DNA from: Clostridiales bacterium
GTDB taxonomy: Bacteria > Bacillota_A > Clostridia > Oscillospirales > Acutalibacteraceae
Direction of reading: 5' to 3'
Assembly: GCA_009774735.1 (NCBI GenBank)
Contig: VSOH01000016.1
Location: forward strand, 1 to 16,203
DNA: 16,203 bases
Shown here: piece by piece, positions 1 through 8,300 of the stretch
Layout: each line of letters opens with the position of its first letter
Position numbering within the stretch: position 1 is the stretch's first letter
Translations under genes and position numbers: made by a program
Notes under the pieces: model-generated
The model's database searches: none
Told to the model about the DNA's origin: nothing
What the model saw: the letters and a program-made list of their open reading frames with translations, nothing else

Positions 1-650
1 TTCTTATTGTTAACATCAGTGACAATGAATTTTTCAACAGAGATTTATTTATAAAAACAACAACAGGGCTTTGTGTTGAAAATGCAGGCGTAGAAAGAAT
101 AATCACCTCATTTTTTGAAAGTCTTGTGCTGATTGATGACAGCCGGCTTGATATGATAAGAAGCAGCATCGCACAGCTTGAGGAGGATGTCATCAACAAC
201 AAGGTTGACAACAACTTTAATATCAAGCTGCTCGAAATAAAAAGAAGTATTCTATCACTGCGGGGATACTATGAACGGCTTATTGACATATCACAAATAT
301 TGACTGAAAACGAAAATGAAATATTTGATGAAAGCATAAAAAGGCTCGGTCTTTTTATCGACAAGGTCAACAGACTGAAGGACAATGTTGACATACTGAC
401 TGACAGTGTTGTTCACCTGTGGGATGCTTACCAGGCTTCTCTCAATATGCGGTTAAATGAAACAATGAAATTTTTCACCTTAGTTACTACAATCTTTTTT
501 CCGCTGACAGTTATAGTCGGCTGGTATGGTATGAATTTTACTTTTATGCCTGAACTGAGCTGGAAATACGGCTATCCATTTGTAATCGTGTTGAGCATAT
601 TAATAATAGCTGCGCTTATACTCTGGTTTAAAAAGAAAAAATGGATATAA
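1..650 (+). CDS. CorA-family magnesium/divalent cation channel, 5'-truncated by window
   Basis: This is the C-terminal part of a CorA-type divalent-cation channel, which forms a homopentamer in the membrane and passes Mg2+ (or Co2+/Ni2+) inward. The frame is open from base 3 with no stop, so the gene begins outside the window; a GTG at 126 is internal and not a credible start. The visible part has a long helical, charged stretch that matches the cytoplasmic stalk. Two C-terminal membrane segments follow (around FFTLVTTIFFPLTVIVGWY and GYPFVIVLSILIIAALILWF), ending in a basic KKKKWI tail. The family's hallmark GMN signature is present as WYGMNF at the end of the first segment, followed by an acidic-loop residue (MPEL). 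The stop codon at 648-650 abuts the shared terminator. CorA-family membership is sure from GMN; the transported ion cannot be read from the sequence. Confidence 0.93.
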   Translation, partial: LIVNISDNEFFNRDLFIKTTTGLCVENAGVERIITSFFESLVLIDDSRLDMIRSSIAQLEEDVINNKVDNNFNIKLLEIKRSILSLRGYYERLIDISQILTENENEIFDESIKRLGLFIDKVNRLKDNVDILTDSVVHLWDAYQASLNMRLNETMKFFTLVTTIFFPLTVIVGWYGMNFTFMPELSWKYGYPFVIVLSILIIAALILWFKKKKWI

Positions 651-690
651 AAGAATGTGAAGATGTTTTAGCATCTTCACATTCTTTTTT
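649..690. terminator. Bidirectional rho-independent terminator between corA-type gene and clpC
   Basis: A 17-bp perfect stem (649-665 with 672-688) closes a six-base loop. T-tracts follow on the + strand (to 690), and an A-tract before it serves the - strand. The left arm starts within the TAA of the upstream gene and the right side runs into the TAA of clpC (689-691), so one hairpin serves both convergent genes. Confidence 0.88.
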
Positions 691-3109
691 ATATAAATAC
701 AAACTCGCCGTTCCGATAATCAGCAGTGCATTTTTCACCAAGCTTGTTTTCAAGAATAAGCTCACTGAGCTTATCCTCAATCTTAGTTTGAATTGCTCTT
801 CGCAAGGGTCTTGCACCATAAACCTTATCAAAGCCTGCATCAGCAATTGCATCAATTGCCGCATCGGTAAATTCTATATCAGTACCAAGCTCTTTAAGCT
901 GTTTTTGAAGTGAAGTGAGCATACGGCAGGCAATTTCCTTGATATCATCCTTTTCAAGCTGATTGAATACAATAATTTCATCAATTCTGTTTAAAAATTC
1001 AGGCTTGAAGGTTTTCTTTAAATCATTCATTACAAGCTGCTCAATATTCTTTGCATTGTCACTGCTTCCGCCAAATCCAAGAGCGGTTTTCGGGTCCGTA
1101 ATTTTTTCTGCACCGACATTTGACGTCATAATGATAACAGCATTTTTAAAGCTGACCTTTCTGCCCTGTGAATCAGTGAGAACACCATCCTCAAGTATCT
1201 GCAAAAGCATATTGAAAACATCAGTATGTGCCTTTTCAATTTCATCAAACAGAACAACTGAATATGGCTTTCTTCTGATTTTTTCAGTAAGCTGTCCGCC
1301 CTCATCAAAGCCCACATAGCCCGGAGGTGAGCCGATAAGCTTTGATACTGTATGCTTTTCCATATATTCACTCATATCGAGCTTAATAATTGCATCCTCA
1401 TCACCGAACATCGTTTCAGCAAGTGTTTTGCAAAGCTCGGTTTTACCTACACCGGTAGGACCAAGAAAAATAAAGGAGCCGATAGGTCTTTTAAGATTTT
1501 TAAGTCCTGCTCTGCCTCTGCGGATAGCTCTTGCAACACCTGAAACAGCCTTATCCTGTCCCACAATTCTTTCATGGAGGATTTTTTCAAGGCTCAGAAG
1601 TCTTTCACTTTCCTCCTTAGTAATCTGCACCGCAGGAATTCCTGTCCAGGATGAAACAACCTTTGCAATATCCTCAGTTGTAATTTCCTTAACCTGATGA
1701 GAGGAAAGATTTTTCCACTTTTCCTTTTCCTCATCAAGCAAGGTTTTAAGGCTCTTTTCCCGGTCACGGATTTCTGCCGCCTGCTCATAATTCTGTGCAC
1801 GCACAGCAGATGCCTTTTCCTCCTCCAGTGACACAAGTTCCTTTTCCATTTCCTTTAAATTATCAGGAACAGTATAGGCTTTCAGTCTTACGCGTGAGGC
1901 AGCCTCATCAATCAAATCAATTGCCTTATCAGGCAAAAATCTGTCGGCAATATAGCGTGATGACAGTTTGACCGCATCATTTATTGCACTGTCGCTGATT
2001 TTAACCTTGTGGTGTGCCTCATATTTATCACGAATACCCTTAAGAATTTCAACAGTTTCCTCCTCGGTAGGCTCACCGACTGTAACAGGCTGAAACCTTC
2101 TTTCAAGAGCTGCATCCTTTTCAATATTCTTTCTGTATTCATCAATCGTAGTTGCACCGATAACCTGAATTTCACCTCGTGCAAGTGACGGCTTTAAAAT
2201 ATTGGCTGCATCGGTTGCACCCTCAGCCGCACCTGCACCCATAATCGTGTGCACCTCATCAATAAACAGAATAACATCCTTTGCATTGGATACCTCATCC
2301 ATCGCTTTTTTTATTCTTTCCTCAAAATCACCGCGGTATTTCGTACCGGCAACCATGGAGGTCAGATCAAGTGCCACAAGCTTTTTATCTGCTAAAAGCT
2401 CAGGAACCTCACCTCTTACGATTTTGAGAGCAAGCCCCTCTGCAATTGCAGTTTTACCTACACCCGGCTCACCGATAAGACAAGGATTATTCTTTGTCCG
2501 TCTTGACAAAATCTGAATAACACGCTCAATTTCCTCTGCTCTGCCGATGACAGGGTCAATCTTACCCTCCTTGGCAAGTGCTGTCAAATCCTTGCCGAAT
2601 TCATCAAGCGTGGGCGTTTTTGACTTTGCATTGCGCCCTCTGCGACCGACTTCGGTATTAGCGGACGTTCCTCTGCTCACAGAGGAAACCACCTGCTCAA
2701 AAAGCTGATTCTCGTCAATGCCTGCAGAATTCAGAAATCTTACAGCATAAGAGTCATCCTCCCTGAGCAGCGCCAGCAGCAGATGCTCTGTATCAACAAA
2801 GGAATGAAGCATACTTCTTGCTATCTGGAAAGCAACGTCAAGTATTCTTTTGCTCCTTGGTGTAAAATCATCAGGGGTCAGTCTTGTCGGATTCCCCGCA
2901 CCGATATTATTCTTTATAAATTTTTCTATATCCTCAGCAGTAACACCCTTGCCGTCAAGAACTGAATAGGCAACACCTGCCTCCTCTTTAACAAGAGCAA
3001 GCAGTATATGCTCACTGCCTACATAATTATGTCCTAAATTTTCTGCTGCCTTAATTGCAAGGTTAAGTACCTCGCTGGCTTTCTGTGTAAAATAATTAAA
3101 TCTGTACAT
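689..3109 (-). CDS. clpC: ATP-dependent Clp protease ATP-binding subunit ClpC
   Basis: ClpC is a cytoplasmic Hsp100 hexamer that unfolds proteins and feeds them to ClpP; in Gram-positives it is the partner of McsB/McsA. The 806-residue length is close to the usual ~810. Domains in order: two Clp_N repeats (about 1-145); the first AAA+ module with Walker A GEPGVGKT (K219) and Walker B VILFIDE; a UVR-type coiled middle region (about 425-465, with NYEQAAEIRDRE), which separates ClpC from ClpA and ClpB; the second AAA+ module with GPTGVGKTE (K556) and VVLFDEIEKAH; and the C-terminal D2-small domain. The ClpP-docking tripeptide is LGF (677-679), so it should be proteolytic and not a pure disaggregase. 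The start ATG has a GGAGGTG site five bases upstream (complement of 3115-3121). It is the last gene of the ctsR operon, 44 bases after mcsB. No defect was seen. Confidence 0.97.
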   Translation of the reverse strand: MYRFNYFTQKASEVLNLAIKAAENLGHNYVGSEHILLALVKEEAGVAYSVLDGKGVTAEDIEKFIKNNIGAGNPTRLTPDDFTPRSKRILDVAFQIARSMLHSFVDTEHLLLALLREDDSYAVRFLNSAGIDENQLFEQVVSSVSRGTSANTEVGRRGRNAKSKTPTLDEFGKDLTALAKEGKIDPVIGRAEEIERVIQILSRRTKNNPCLIGEPGVGKTAIAEGLALKIVRGEVPELLADKKLVALDLTSMVAGTKYRGDFEERIKKAMDEVSNAKDVILFIDEVHTIMGAGAAEGATDAANILKPSLARGEIQVIGATTIDEYRKNIEKDAALERRFQPVTVGEPTEEETVEILKGIRDKYEAHHKVKISDSAINDAVKLSSRYIADRFLPDKAIDLIDEAASRVRLKAYTVPDNLKEMEKELVSLEEEKASAVRAQNYEQAAEIRDREKSLKTLLDEEKEKWKNLSSHQVKEITTEDIAKVVSSWTGIPAVQITKEESERLLSLEKILHERIVGQDKAVSGVARAIRRGRAGLKNLKRPIGSFIFLGPTGVGKTELCKTLAETMFGDEDAIIKLDMSEYMEKHTVSKLIGSPPGYVGFDEGGQLTEKIRRKPYSVVLFDEIEKAHTDVFNMLLQILEDGVLTDSQGRKVSFKNAVIIMTSNVGAEKITDPKTALGFGGSSDNAKNIEQLVMNDLKKTFKPEFLNRIDEIIVFNQLEKDDIKEIACRMLTSLQKQLKELGTDIEFTDAAIDAIADAGFDKVYGARPLRRAIQTKIEDKLSELILENKLGEKCTADYRNGEFVFI

Positions 3110-3125
3110 AGTTACACCTCCACAA

Positions 3126-3155
3126 AGGGATAACTAAAACGAATTACTTATCCCT
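3126..3155 (-). repeat. Intercistronic inverted repeat between mcsB and clpC
   Basis: Arms AGGGATAA (3126-3133) and TTATCCCT (3148-3155) form an 8-bp stem with a 14-base loop. It overlaps the mcsB stop codon and ends just before the clpC ribosome site. There is no T-tract, so a full terminator is unlikely; RNA processing or partial attenuation within the operon are possible roles. Confidence 0.45.
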
Positions 3156-4164
3156 ATTCAAGAATTTTTCTAATATAACCGGCACGAAGCTTATTGGCTT
3201 CATCAGCGGTGAAGCTGTCATCCTTGGTATCAGCAATAATGGACGCCGTACCGAGAGAATAAAGCATTTCGCCGATTTTTTCAAAGCTCACACCTTCATT
3301 ATTGTCAAATATATTCATCGCAATACCTAATCTTACCAAAGAAACCAGGCTGAAGAATTCTTCTGCGCTTAGCTGTCTTGCCATTTTCAGTGTACCCATA
3401 GCTCTGAAAATTTTATCCTCATAATTGCCATAGTCGATTAAATCCTGACGGCAGACCTTTTCCTGCTTGGCAATCTGCTGATAAATTGCTCTGAGGTTTT
3501 CAATTGCACTCTGCTCAGTTATACCAAGACTGATATCATTTGAAATCTCATAAAAACATCCCTTTTCAAAAACAGACCTGATTGAAAAGCCAAGCTTTGA
3601 CACCATATTTCTGAGGGTTGAAAGCATTTGCTTTTCACATATACCCGGCAGATGAAGCATATACGCTGCAGTCATACCTGTGCCAAGTTTCATCGGATTG
3701 GATGTCAAAAAGCCCAAACGACTGTCAAAAGCAATATGCATATTTTTAACAAAGATGTCATCAAGCTCATTTGCCTTTCTAAAGGCTTCATCAATATTAT
3801 CGCATCCGCTCATAACGGTTATGCAGATATGGTCCTCCTCGCAAAGCATAACAGATACGCTTTTATCCTTTGAAACGAGAACTGCACCATAGCTTTCCTG
3901 CGCCGCCATCTGGCTGCTGATTATGCCCTTTTCAACCAATGAAATTTTCTGAATATTGTTAAGCTTATCAAGCTCCATCAAATCAAATTCGCCTGCAAGC
4001 TTAGAATTTTGTACACAGGCAAAAACCTTTTTGCAAACTGTTTTTCTGACCTCATCGCTCATTCTTACAGGAAATGGGAGTGAGCTAATATTTCTTGAAA
4101 GCCTTATTTTTGAAGCAAGGCATACATCTGAGCCTTCACCGCTTATGCTGTACCAGTTATTCAT
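3154..4164 (-). CDS. mcsB: McsB-type protein arginine kinase (ATP:guanido phosphotransferase), atypical active site
   Basis: McsB phosphorylates arginines on CtsR and on misfolded proteins, tagging them for ClpCP. The family assignment rests on SKIRLSRNISSLPFP near the N-terminus (ATP phosphate-binding arginines), EEDH at 109-112 (catalytic glutamate motif, here preceded by Cys instead of the usual Asn), LTSNPMKLGTG around 153-163, and YEISNDISLG. It lies between mcsA and clpC, overlapping mcsA by 8 bases (4157-4164), with a GGAGGG site upstream. At 336 residues it is shorter than the ~350-363 I recall for bacilli. Odd points: the Cys of the family's S-C-P-T-N motif is Asn156, read directly from codon AAT; the loop that usually carries a YGEG-type glutamate before the ISN motif looks shortened; and the C-terminal E-R-D-phospho-arginine-site pattern appears as DEANKLRA. 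Family membership is sure; full kinase activity is uncertain. Confidence 0.9.
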   Translation of the reverse strand: MNNWYSISGEGSDVCLASKIRLSRNISSLPFPVRMSDEVRKTVCKKVFACVQNSKLAGEFDLMELDKLNNIQKISLVEKGIISSQMAAQESYGAVLVSKDKSVSVMLCEEDHICITVMSGCDNIDEAFRKANELDDIFVKNMHIAFDSRLGFLTSNPMKLGTGMTAAYMLHLPGICEKQMLSTLRNMVSKLGFSIRSVFEKGCFYEISNDISLGITEQSAIENLRAIYQQIAKQEKVCRQDLIDYGNYEDKIFRAMGTLKMARQLSAEEFFSLVSLVRLGIAMNIFDNNEGVSFEKIGEMLYSLGTASIIADTKDDSFTADEANKLRAGYIRKILE

Positions 4165-4687
4165 TTTTGCCCTCCGTCATTTCTTTTATCTTGTCCCTTA
4201 AAACTGCCGCATCTTCAAAACGCTGCTCCTTTATCGCCGCATCAAGCTGCTGCTGAAGTGCTTCAAGTTCATTCGGCTTTTCATCCTTCACGGACTGATT
4301 AACAGCTTCCTCATAGGTGACAAATTTACCGATATGCTTTGTTTTGCCGTGTATTTTTTTTATTGAAGGCTCCAGCTTATCACTGAATCTTTCATAACAG
4401 TCACTGCAGCCGATGCGTCCGCTTTTAACTATATCGTTAAAGGATGAACCACAGGTTTTGCACCTGTCAACACCTGCAAGCGAATTCATTGCCGCAACAC
4501 CTGAACCAAGGAAATTGCCGAGAAAGCTGTCCCCGAAAAATTCATTGATTGAAGGCATTCTGAATTCCTCCATTACACCAAGCTCTGCTGCACATGCACT
4601 GCAAAGGTGCATTTCCTCCCTCTGACCATTAATACTTCTTTTAATATGTGTTGTTGCTTCATTTTTGTTACAATGCTGACATAACAT
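4157..4687 (-). CDS. mcsA: McsA, zinc-finger/UVR activator of McsB
   Basis: McsA is a small zinc-binding cytoplasmic protein that activates McsB and takes part in relieving CtsR repression. From the chosen ATG it has 176 residues. It carries two CxxC pairs in the first half of the first finger unit (C3/C6 and C29/C32), then C76/C79 and C94/C97, giving two four-cysteine zinc sites. A C-terminal UVR motif (about 138-170, with QRFEDAAVLRDKI) resembles the UvrB/UvrC and ClpC interaction helix pair. The ATG at 4685-4687 was preferred over the GTG nine bases upstream, because AAGGAG lies at normal distance from the ATG while the GTG overlaps that site. It follows ctsR by 17 bases and its last codons overlap the mcsB start (ATGAATAA arrangement), which suggests translational coupling. 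Confidence 0.93.
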   Translation of the reverse strand: MLCQHCNKNEATTHIKRSINGQREEMHLCSACAAELGVMEEFRMPSINEFFGDSFLGNFLGSGVAAMNSLAGVDRCKTCGSSFNDIVKSGRIGCSDCYERFSDKLEPSIKKIHGKTKHIGKFVTYEEAVNQSVKDEKPNELEALQQQLDAAIKEQRFEDAAVLRDKIKEMTEGKNE

Positions 4688-4704
4688 AAAAATCACTCCT
4701 TATA

Positions 4705-5151
4705 TTAACTAAAATATGTTACTAACATTTGCTTTAACTGGTTTGCCCTGATTTTATTTTTTATATTTTCAGGCAATCCTTTAAAATTATTATCACTGAT
4801 AACAGCAAGCATCATCTGCCCCGCCTTGTCACTTAAAAGACTTTGATAGTTGAGATTGTAAATATGATTTTTGGCATTTTTTTCATCAATTTCACTGCCT
4901 ATTGAATTAATCAGCGAAAGAATTGCATTATCCTTTGTTGCACGGGTAATCATAATGCAACCGCCGCCGCCGCGCCTTGACTCAATCCTGTAACCCTGTT
5001 CAGGTGTAAAACGGGATGTAATAACATAATTAATCTGACTTGGCACGCAGCCAAGCTGTGCCGCTAAATCATTACGTTGAATCTGAACGGTAGGTGTTTC
5101 GTCATCAAACATTTCAAGTATCATATCAGCAATAACGTCACTGAGCTTCAT
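4705..5151 (-). CDS. ctsR: Transcriptional repressor CtsR of class III heat-shock genes
   Basis: CtsR is a dimeric winged-helix repressor that binds tandem RGTCAAA heptads and releases them on heating, or when McsB/McsA act on it. The 148-residue length is typical (~150). The N-terminus MKLSDVIADMILEMF and the stretch CVPSQINYVITSRFTPEQGY are diagnostic of the family. The wing carries the tetraglycine turn at G61-G64 (RRGGGGC), the known temperature-sensing loop; the residue after it is Cys where Tyr is common. The C-terminal part (about 75-148) is the dimerisation and McsB-interaction region. It is the first gene of the operon, with a GGAAGTG ribosome site and its own promoter and operator upstream, so it is autoregulated. 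Confidence 0.97.
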   Translation of the reverse strand: MKLSDVIADMILEMFDDETPTVQIQRNDLAAQLGCVPSQINYVITSRFTPEQGYRIESRRGGGGCIMITRATKDNAILSLINSIGSEIDEKNAKNHIYNLNYQSLLSDKAGQMMLAVISDNNFKGLPENIKNKIRANQLKQMLVTYFS

Positions 5152-5200
5152 TTTCCAATCACTTCCTTTTTATGGTCAAAGGTCATTTCTGTCATTTGTC

Positions 5201-5217
5201 TTTGACTTTCTTTGACC
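5201..5217 (-). promoter_or_regulatory. CtsR operator, exact tandem heptad
   Basis: Read on the - strand this is GGTCAAA-GAA-AGTCAAA, an exact match to the known CtsR consensus RGTCAAA-NAN-RGTCAAA. It sits just downstream of the predicted transcription start of ctsR, where bound repressor would block elongation or open-complex formation. A GGTCAAAG on the opposite strand (5174-5181) can pair with its distal heptad in the RNA leader. Confidence 0.9.
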
Positions 5218-5227
5218 TTCTGTTGTT

Positions 5228-5256
5228 ATAATAGCACAAAGGTCAGAAAAAGTCAA
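5228..5256 (-). promoter_or_regulatory. Sigma-A-type promoter of the ctsR operon
   Basis: On the - strand a -35 TTGACT (5251-5256) and a -10 TATTAT (5228-5233) are separated by exactly 17 bases. Transcription would start near 5221, giving a leader of about 70 bases. The -35 is embedded in a CtsR-like heptad. No CIRCE element was seen, so control appears to be by CtsR only. Confidence 0.8.
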
Positions 5257-5279
5257 TGATTTTTTTGACTTTTTCTGAC
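5242..5279. promoter_or_regulatory. 15-bp inverted repeat of CtsR-like boxes over and upstream of the -35
   Basis: Arms 5242-5256 and 5265-5279 are perfect inverted copies separated by 8 bases. With one flanking base, each arm reads RGTCAGA-AAA-AGTCAA, a CtsR tandem heptad with one altered base in the first heptad. One arm overlaps the ctsR -35 and the other lies upstream. They are probable accessory CtsR sites, although the symmetry is unusual because CtsR boxes are normally direct repeats. Confidence 0.6.
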
Positions 5280-5290
5280 TTTAGAATTTT

Positions 5291-5326
5291 TCATAAAAAA
5301 ATCACGGACAAAATGCCCGTGATTTT
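5291..5326 (-). terminator. Rho-independent terminator of lacZ
   Basis: Read on the - strand, a 10-bp stem (5298-5307 with 5317-5326, core ATCACGG/CCGTGAT) with a 9-base loop is followed by a T-tract. It begins 16 bases after the lacZ stop codon and separates lacZ from the upstream control region of ctsR. Confidence 0.85.
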
Positions 5327-5342
5327 AACTGATTATATAGCG

Positions 5343-8300
5343 TTACGCATTCTCAACAGCTTCAACCTCAAATGAGAAATTAAGCGGTTTTAAATAACCA
5401 AACTCAATCATATGCTCCTTTGACGGAATAGGACCACAGCTTCCTGAGCCTGTGCCCCTTACAAAGCCGTCAACAGTAACATAGGTTGTATCCACATCAG
5501 GCAAATCCTCAATGTGTTTCGCCTTCTTAAGCTGTTCAAGCGTAAAGTGATTTGCATTGAAATTGATATATCTTTCAAGTGCCGTAAATCTTAAACCTGT
5601 GCCGGTTTCATTTGTGAGCACACTGTAACGCACATCTCCCCTGTTGCCTGAATCCTGCGGCTTGATATACTTATGTGCCATATCTGTTACAGTAGTTTCA
5701 TAAATACCGACAGGTGCATGCTCCTTGAAATCCGAATAGTTTTCAATCGGTCCTCTGCCATAGTATTTAACCTTTTCAAGTTCCTTCTTAAGTTCTGTAT
5801 GAACACCAAATCTCGGAAGCTGAGCTGTCAGCGGACAAACCTTTTTAAGAGATGTACTGATTGTCATTTTTCCGTTTTTATCAAAGCAGTAATCAACATT
5901 TGCTCTTGCAAGAACAAATACACCTCTTGTAACAAAATCATATACAGTGCTTATATATCTGATATTATCCTTACTCTTGACCTCACAGGAAACAAGCCTT
6001 GTGTGTGAGCAGTCAAGACCGATTATCTTCCAGAATATCACCATATACTGGTCATTATCAAGCCTGCCTCTGTAAATATGCGGCACAAAGCCGTTAGCCT
6101 TATCAATGGGGTTTGATTTAAGATATTCGGCACCGTTTTTCGCATAGCTGATAAGTCCCCTGTTCTTATCAAACACGGCACTGCCGTTATCAAAGCTTAC
6201 ATTAATAATATTACCTTTAACAGATATATCAGCAGGCTTTGATTGATTATCAGCCCTCTTAAGCTCCGCCTGTGAAACAATAATCTGCTCTGCTGCAATC
6301 TCATCACCGCTGTTTTTATCTGTATAAACAAAGTTTACGAAAACATCTTTATCTGTCTGATTAAAATGGGTTGAATTAATCTGTACCTTTTTCTTAGCAC
6401 CGGCAGGAATAACGCTTGATACAGTACCAATCTCTTTGCTCTTACCGTCAACCAAAACAGTGAAATCAACTTTGATGTCAGAGCTATCCGTAAAGTTTCT
6501 TGTATTCCAAAGCTCAAAGATATTACCGCTAATCTGTTTTGCTCTTATCGGTCTGTAGCATACCTTCATTTCAAGGGCACCGCTGGACGGCTTTCTGTCC
6601 GGATAGAAAAGACCGTCAACACAGAAATTACCATCGTGGATAGGCTCGTTATGGTCACCGCCGTAGGTCCACTTGTATTTTGCATTTTCATCATAAACAC
6701 TATGGTCTGCCCATTCCCAGATGCATCCGCCCATAAATTGGTCTGACGAATAGAAAAGCTGCATATACTCCTCAAGTCCGCCCGGTCCGTTACCCATTGC
6801 GTGAGCATATTCACACTGGAAGAACGGCTTGCCTTTATATTTATTTCCTGCTGTACCATTGAGTATTTTTCTCATTAAATCGGGTGTGCCGTACATATGA
6901 GAAACCACATCATAAGCCCAGCGCTTGCTGCGGATAACACCCTCATAATGAACAGGAATTTCAGGGTTCGCATTCTTTAAATATTCATAGCATACATCCT
7001 GACACTTGTAGCCGCCTGACTCATTGCCAAGACTCCACATTGTAATACTTGGATGATTCTTATCTCTGCCGTACATTCTCTTAACTCTGTCAAGATAATG
7101 CATGGTCCAGCTTGTATCGTTGCTTAATCTGTTGGGATTATAGGTTGTATGCGGCACTGCATAGAAGCCGTGGGTTTCAATATCAGCCTCATCGACTACA
7201 TAAAGACCGTACATATCACACATTGTTAAAAATGCAGGATCAGGAGGATAGTGGGAAGTTCTTACTGCATTGCAGTTATATTCCTTCATAAGCTGAATAT
7301 CAAGCTCCATATCCTCAAGACTCATAGCATAGCCCTTTGTCATATGCGTATCATGGTGATTTACACCCTTGAACTTGATTGCCTTGCCGTTGAACAGGAA
7401 CACCTCGCCCTTTATTTCAACATTCTTAAAACCATAGTATGTTCTTATCGCTTCGATTTCTTTATCATCCTTATAAAGAACGATTGTTAATTCATAGAGA
7501 TTTGGTGTTTCGGCAGTCCACTCATCCACTGTAAGGTTTAAAAGACTGACACCCTTTTCAGGTAAAAGCTCCGCACTGATTACAGGCTCTTTTTCTGCTG
7601 ATTTTATTTCAATTTTTGTATTTTTCTCAAAGCAGCCATCAACAGAAATATCAAGATTATATGTGCCGTCGCTGTTTTTTGAAGAACGCAGTGTAAAATC
7701 ATTTATATAGCTGCCTGCGAATTCTGTAATGAATACATCACGGAAGATACCGTTTTCACGGAACATATCCTGACATTCAAGATAAGAGCCGTTGCTCCAC
7801 TTGTAGTTAACAGCAACAATTTCATTTTTACCGTTATTTAAAAATGCGGTAATATCAAATTCCGCCGTATTATGCGAGCCCTCACTGTAGCCCACATATT
7901 CACCGTTAACATAAACAGCAACCGCACCTGCAACACCTAAAAATGAAAGTGTGCGGCGGTTTGATGAATTTTTAATATCAACAGTTTTTCTGTAAATACC
8001 GACAGCCACATCTGCAGGGATATGCGGCGGCTTTTTAGGAAAAGGATAACGGGTATTAATATATGCTATCTGATCATAGCCGGTTCTCTGCCATGTGCAT
8101 GGAACAGTTACCTTATCAAAGCCCATATTATCTGTATCAAGGATTTCGGGAACATAGCTTAATTTTTCATAATATGCAAAGTCCCATTCTCCGCTGAGCA
8201 TTGTTACTCGGTCCGACTCATATCGTTCGTTTTTATAGTCAGTCTTTGCAAGCTTTTTTACTGATGAGAACGGAATAAAATAGCTTCTCTCCTCAAGCTT

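Noticed and set aside
641..913. Open frame on the + strand and its - strand partner over the corA/clpC junction
   Set aside because: Both overlap the terminator and the clpC 3' end, and their translations show no family features; they are shadows of clpC.
4688..4696. GTG start for mcsA
   Set aside because: The GTG is part of the ribosome-site region; AAGGAG is correctly spaced only for the ATG ending at 4687, which gives the family N-terminus with Cys3.
5257..5300. CRISPR-like or IS-like repeat from the T/A-rich inverted arms
   Set aside because: There are only two arms, no further units or transposase, and the arms match CtsR boxes.
5152..5342. CIRCE element (HrcA site) in front of ctsR
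   Set aside because: No TTAGCACTC-N9-GAGTGCTAA-like repeat is present; the repeats found are CtsR heptads.
5152..5342. Riboswitch or T-box upstream of ctsR
   Set aside because: The leader is about 70 bases, the repeats match CtsR operators, and no T-box or riboswitch consensus was seen.
7251..7490. Short + strand open frame antisense to lacZ
   Set aside because: No ribosome site or recognisable product; it overlaps the TIM-barrel coding region in full.
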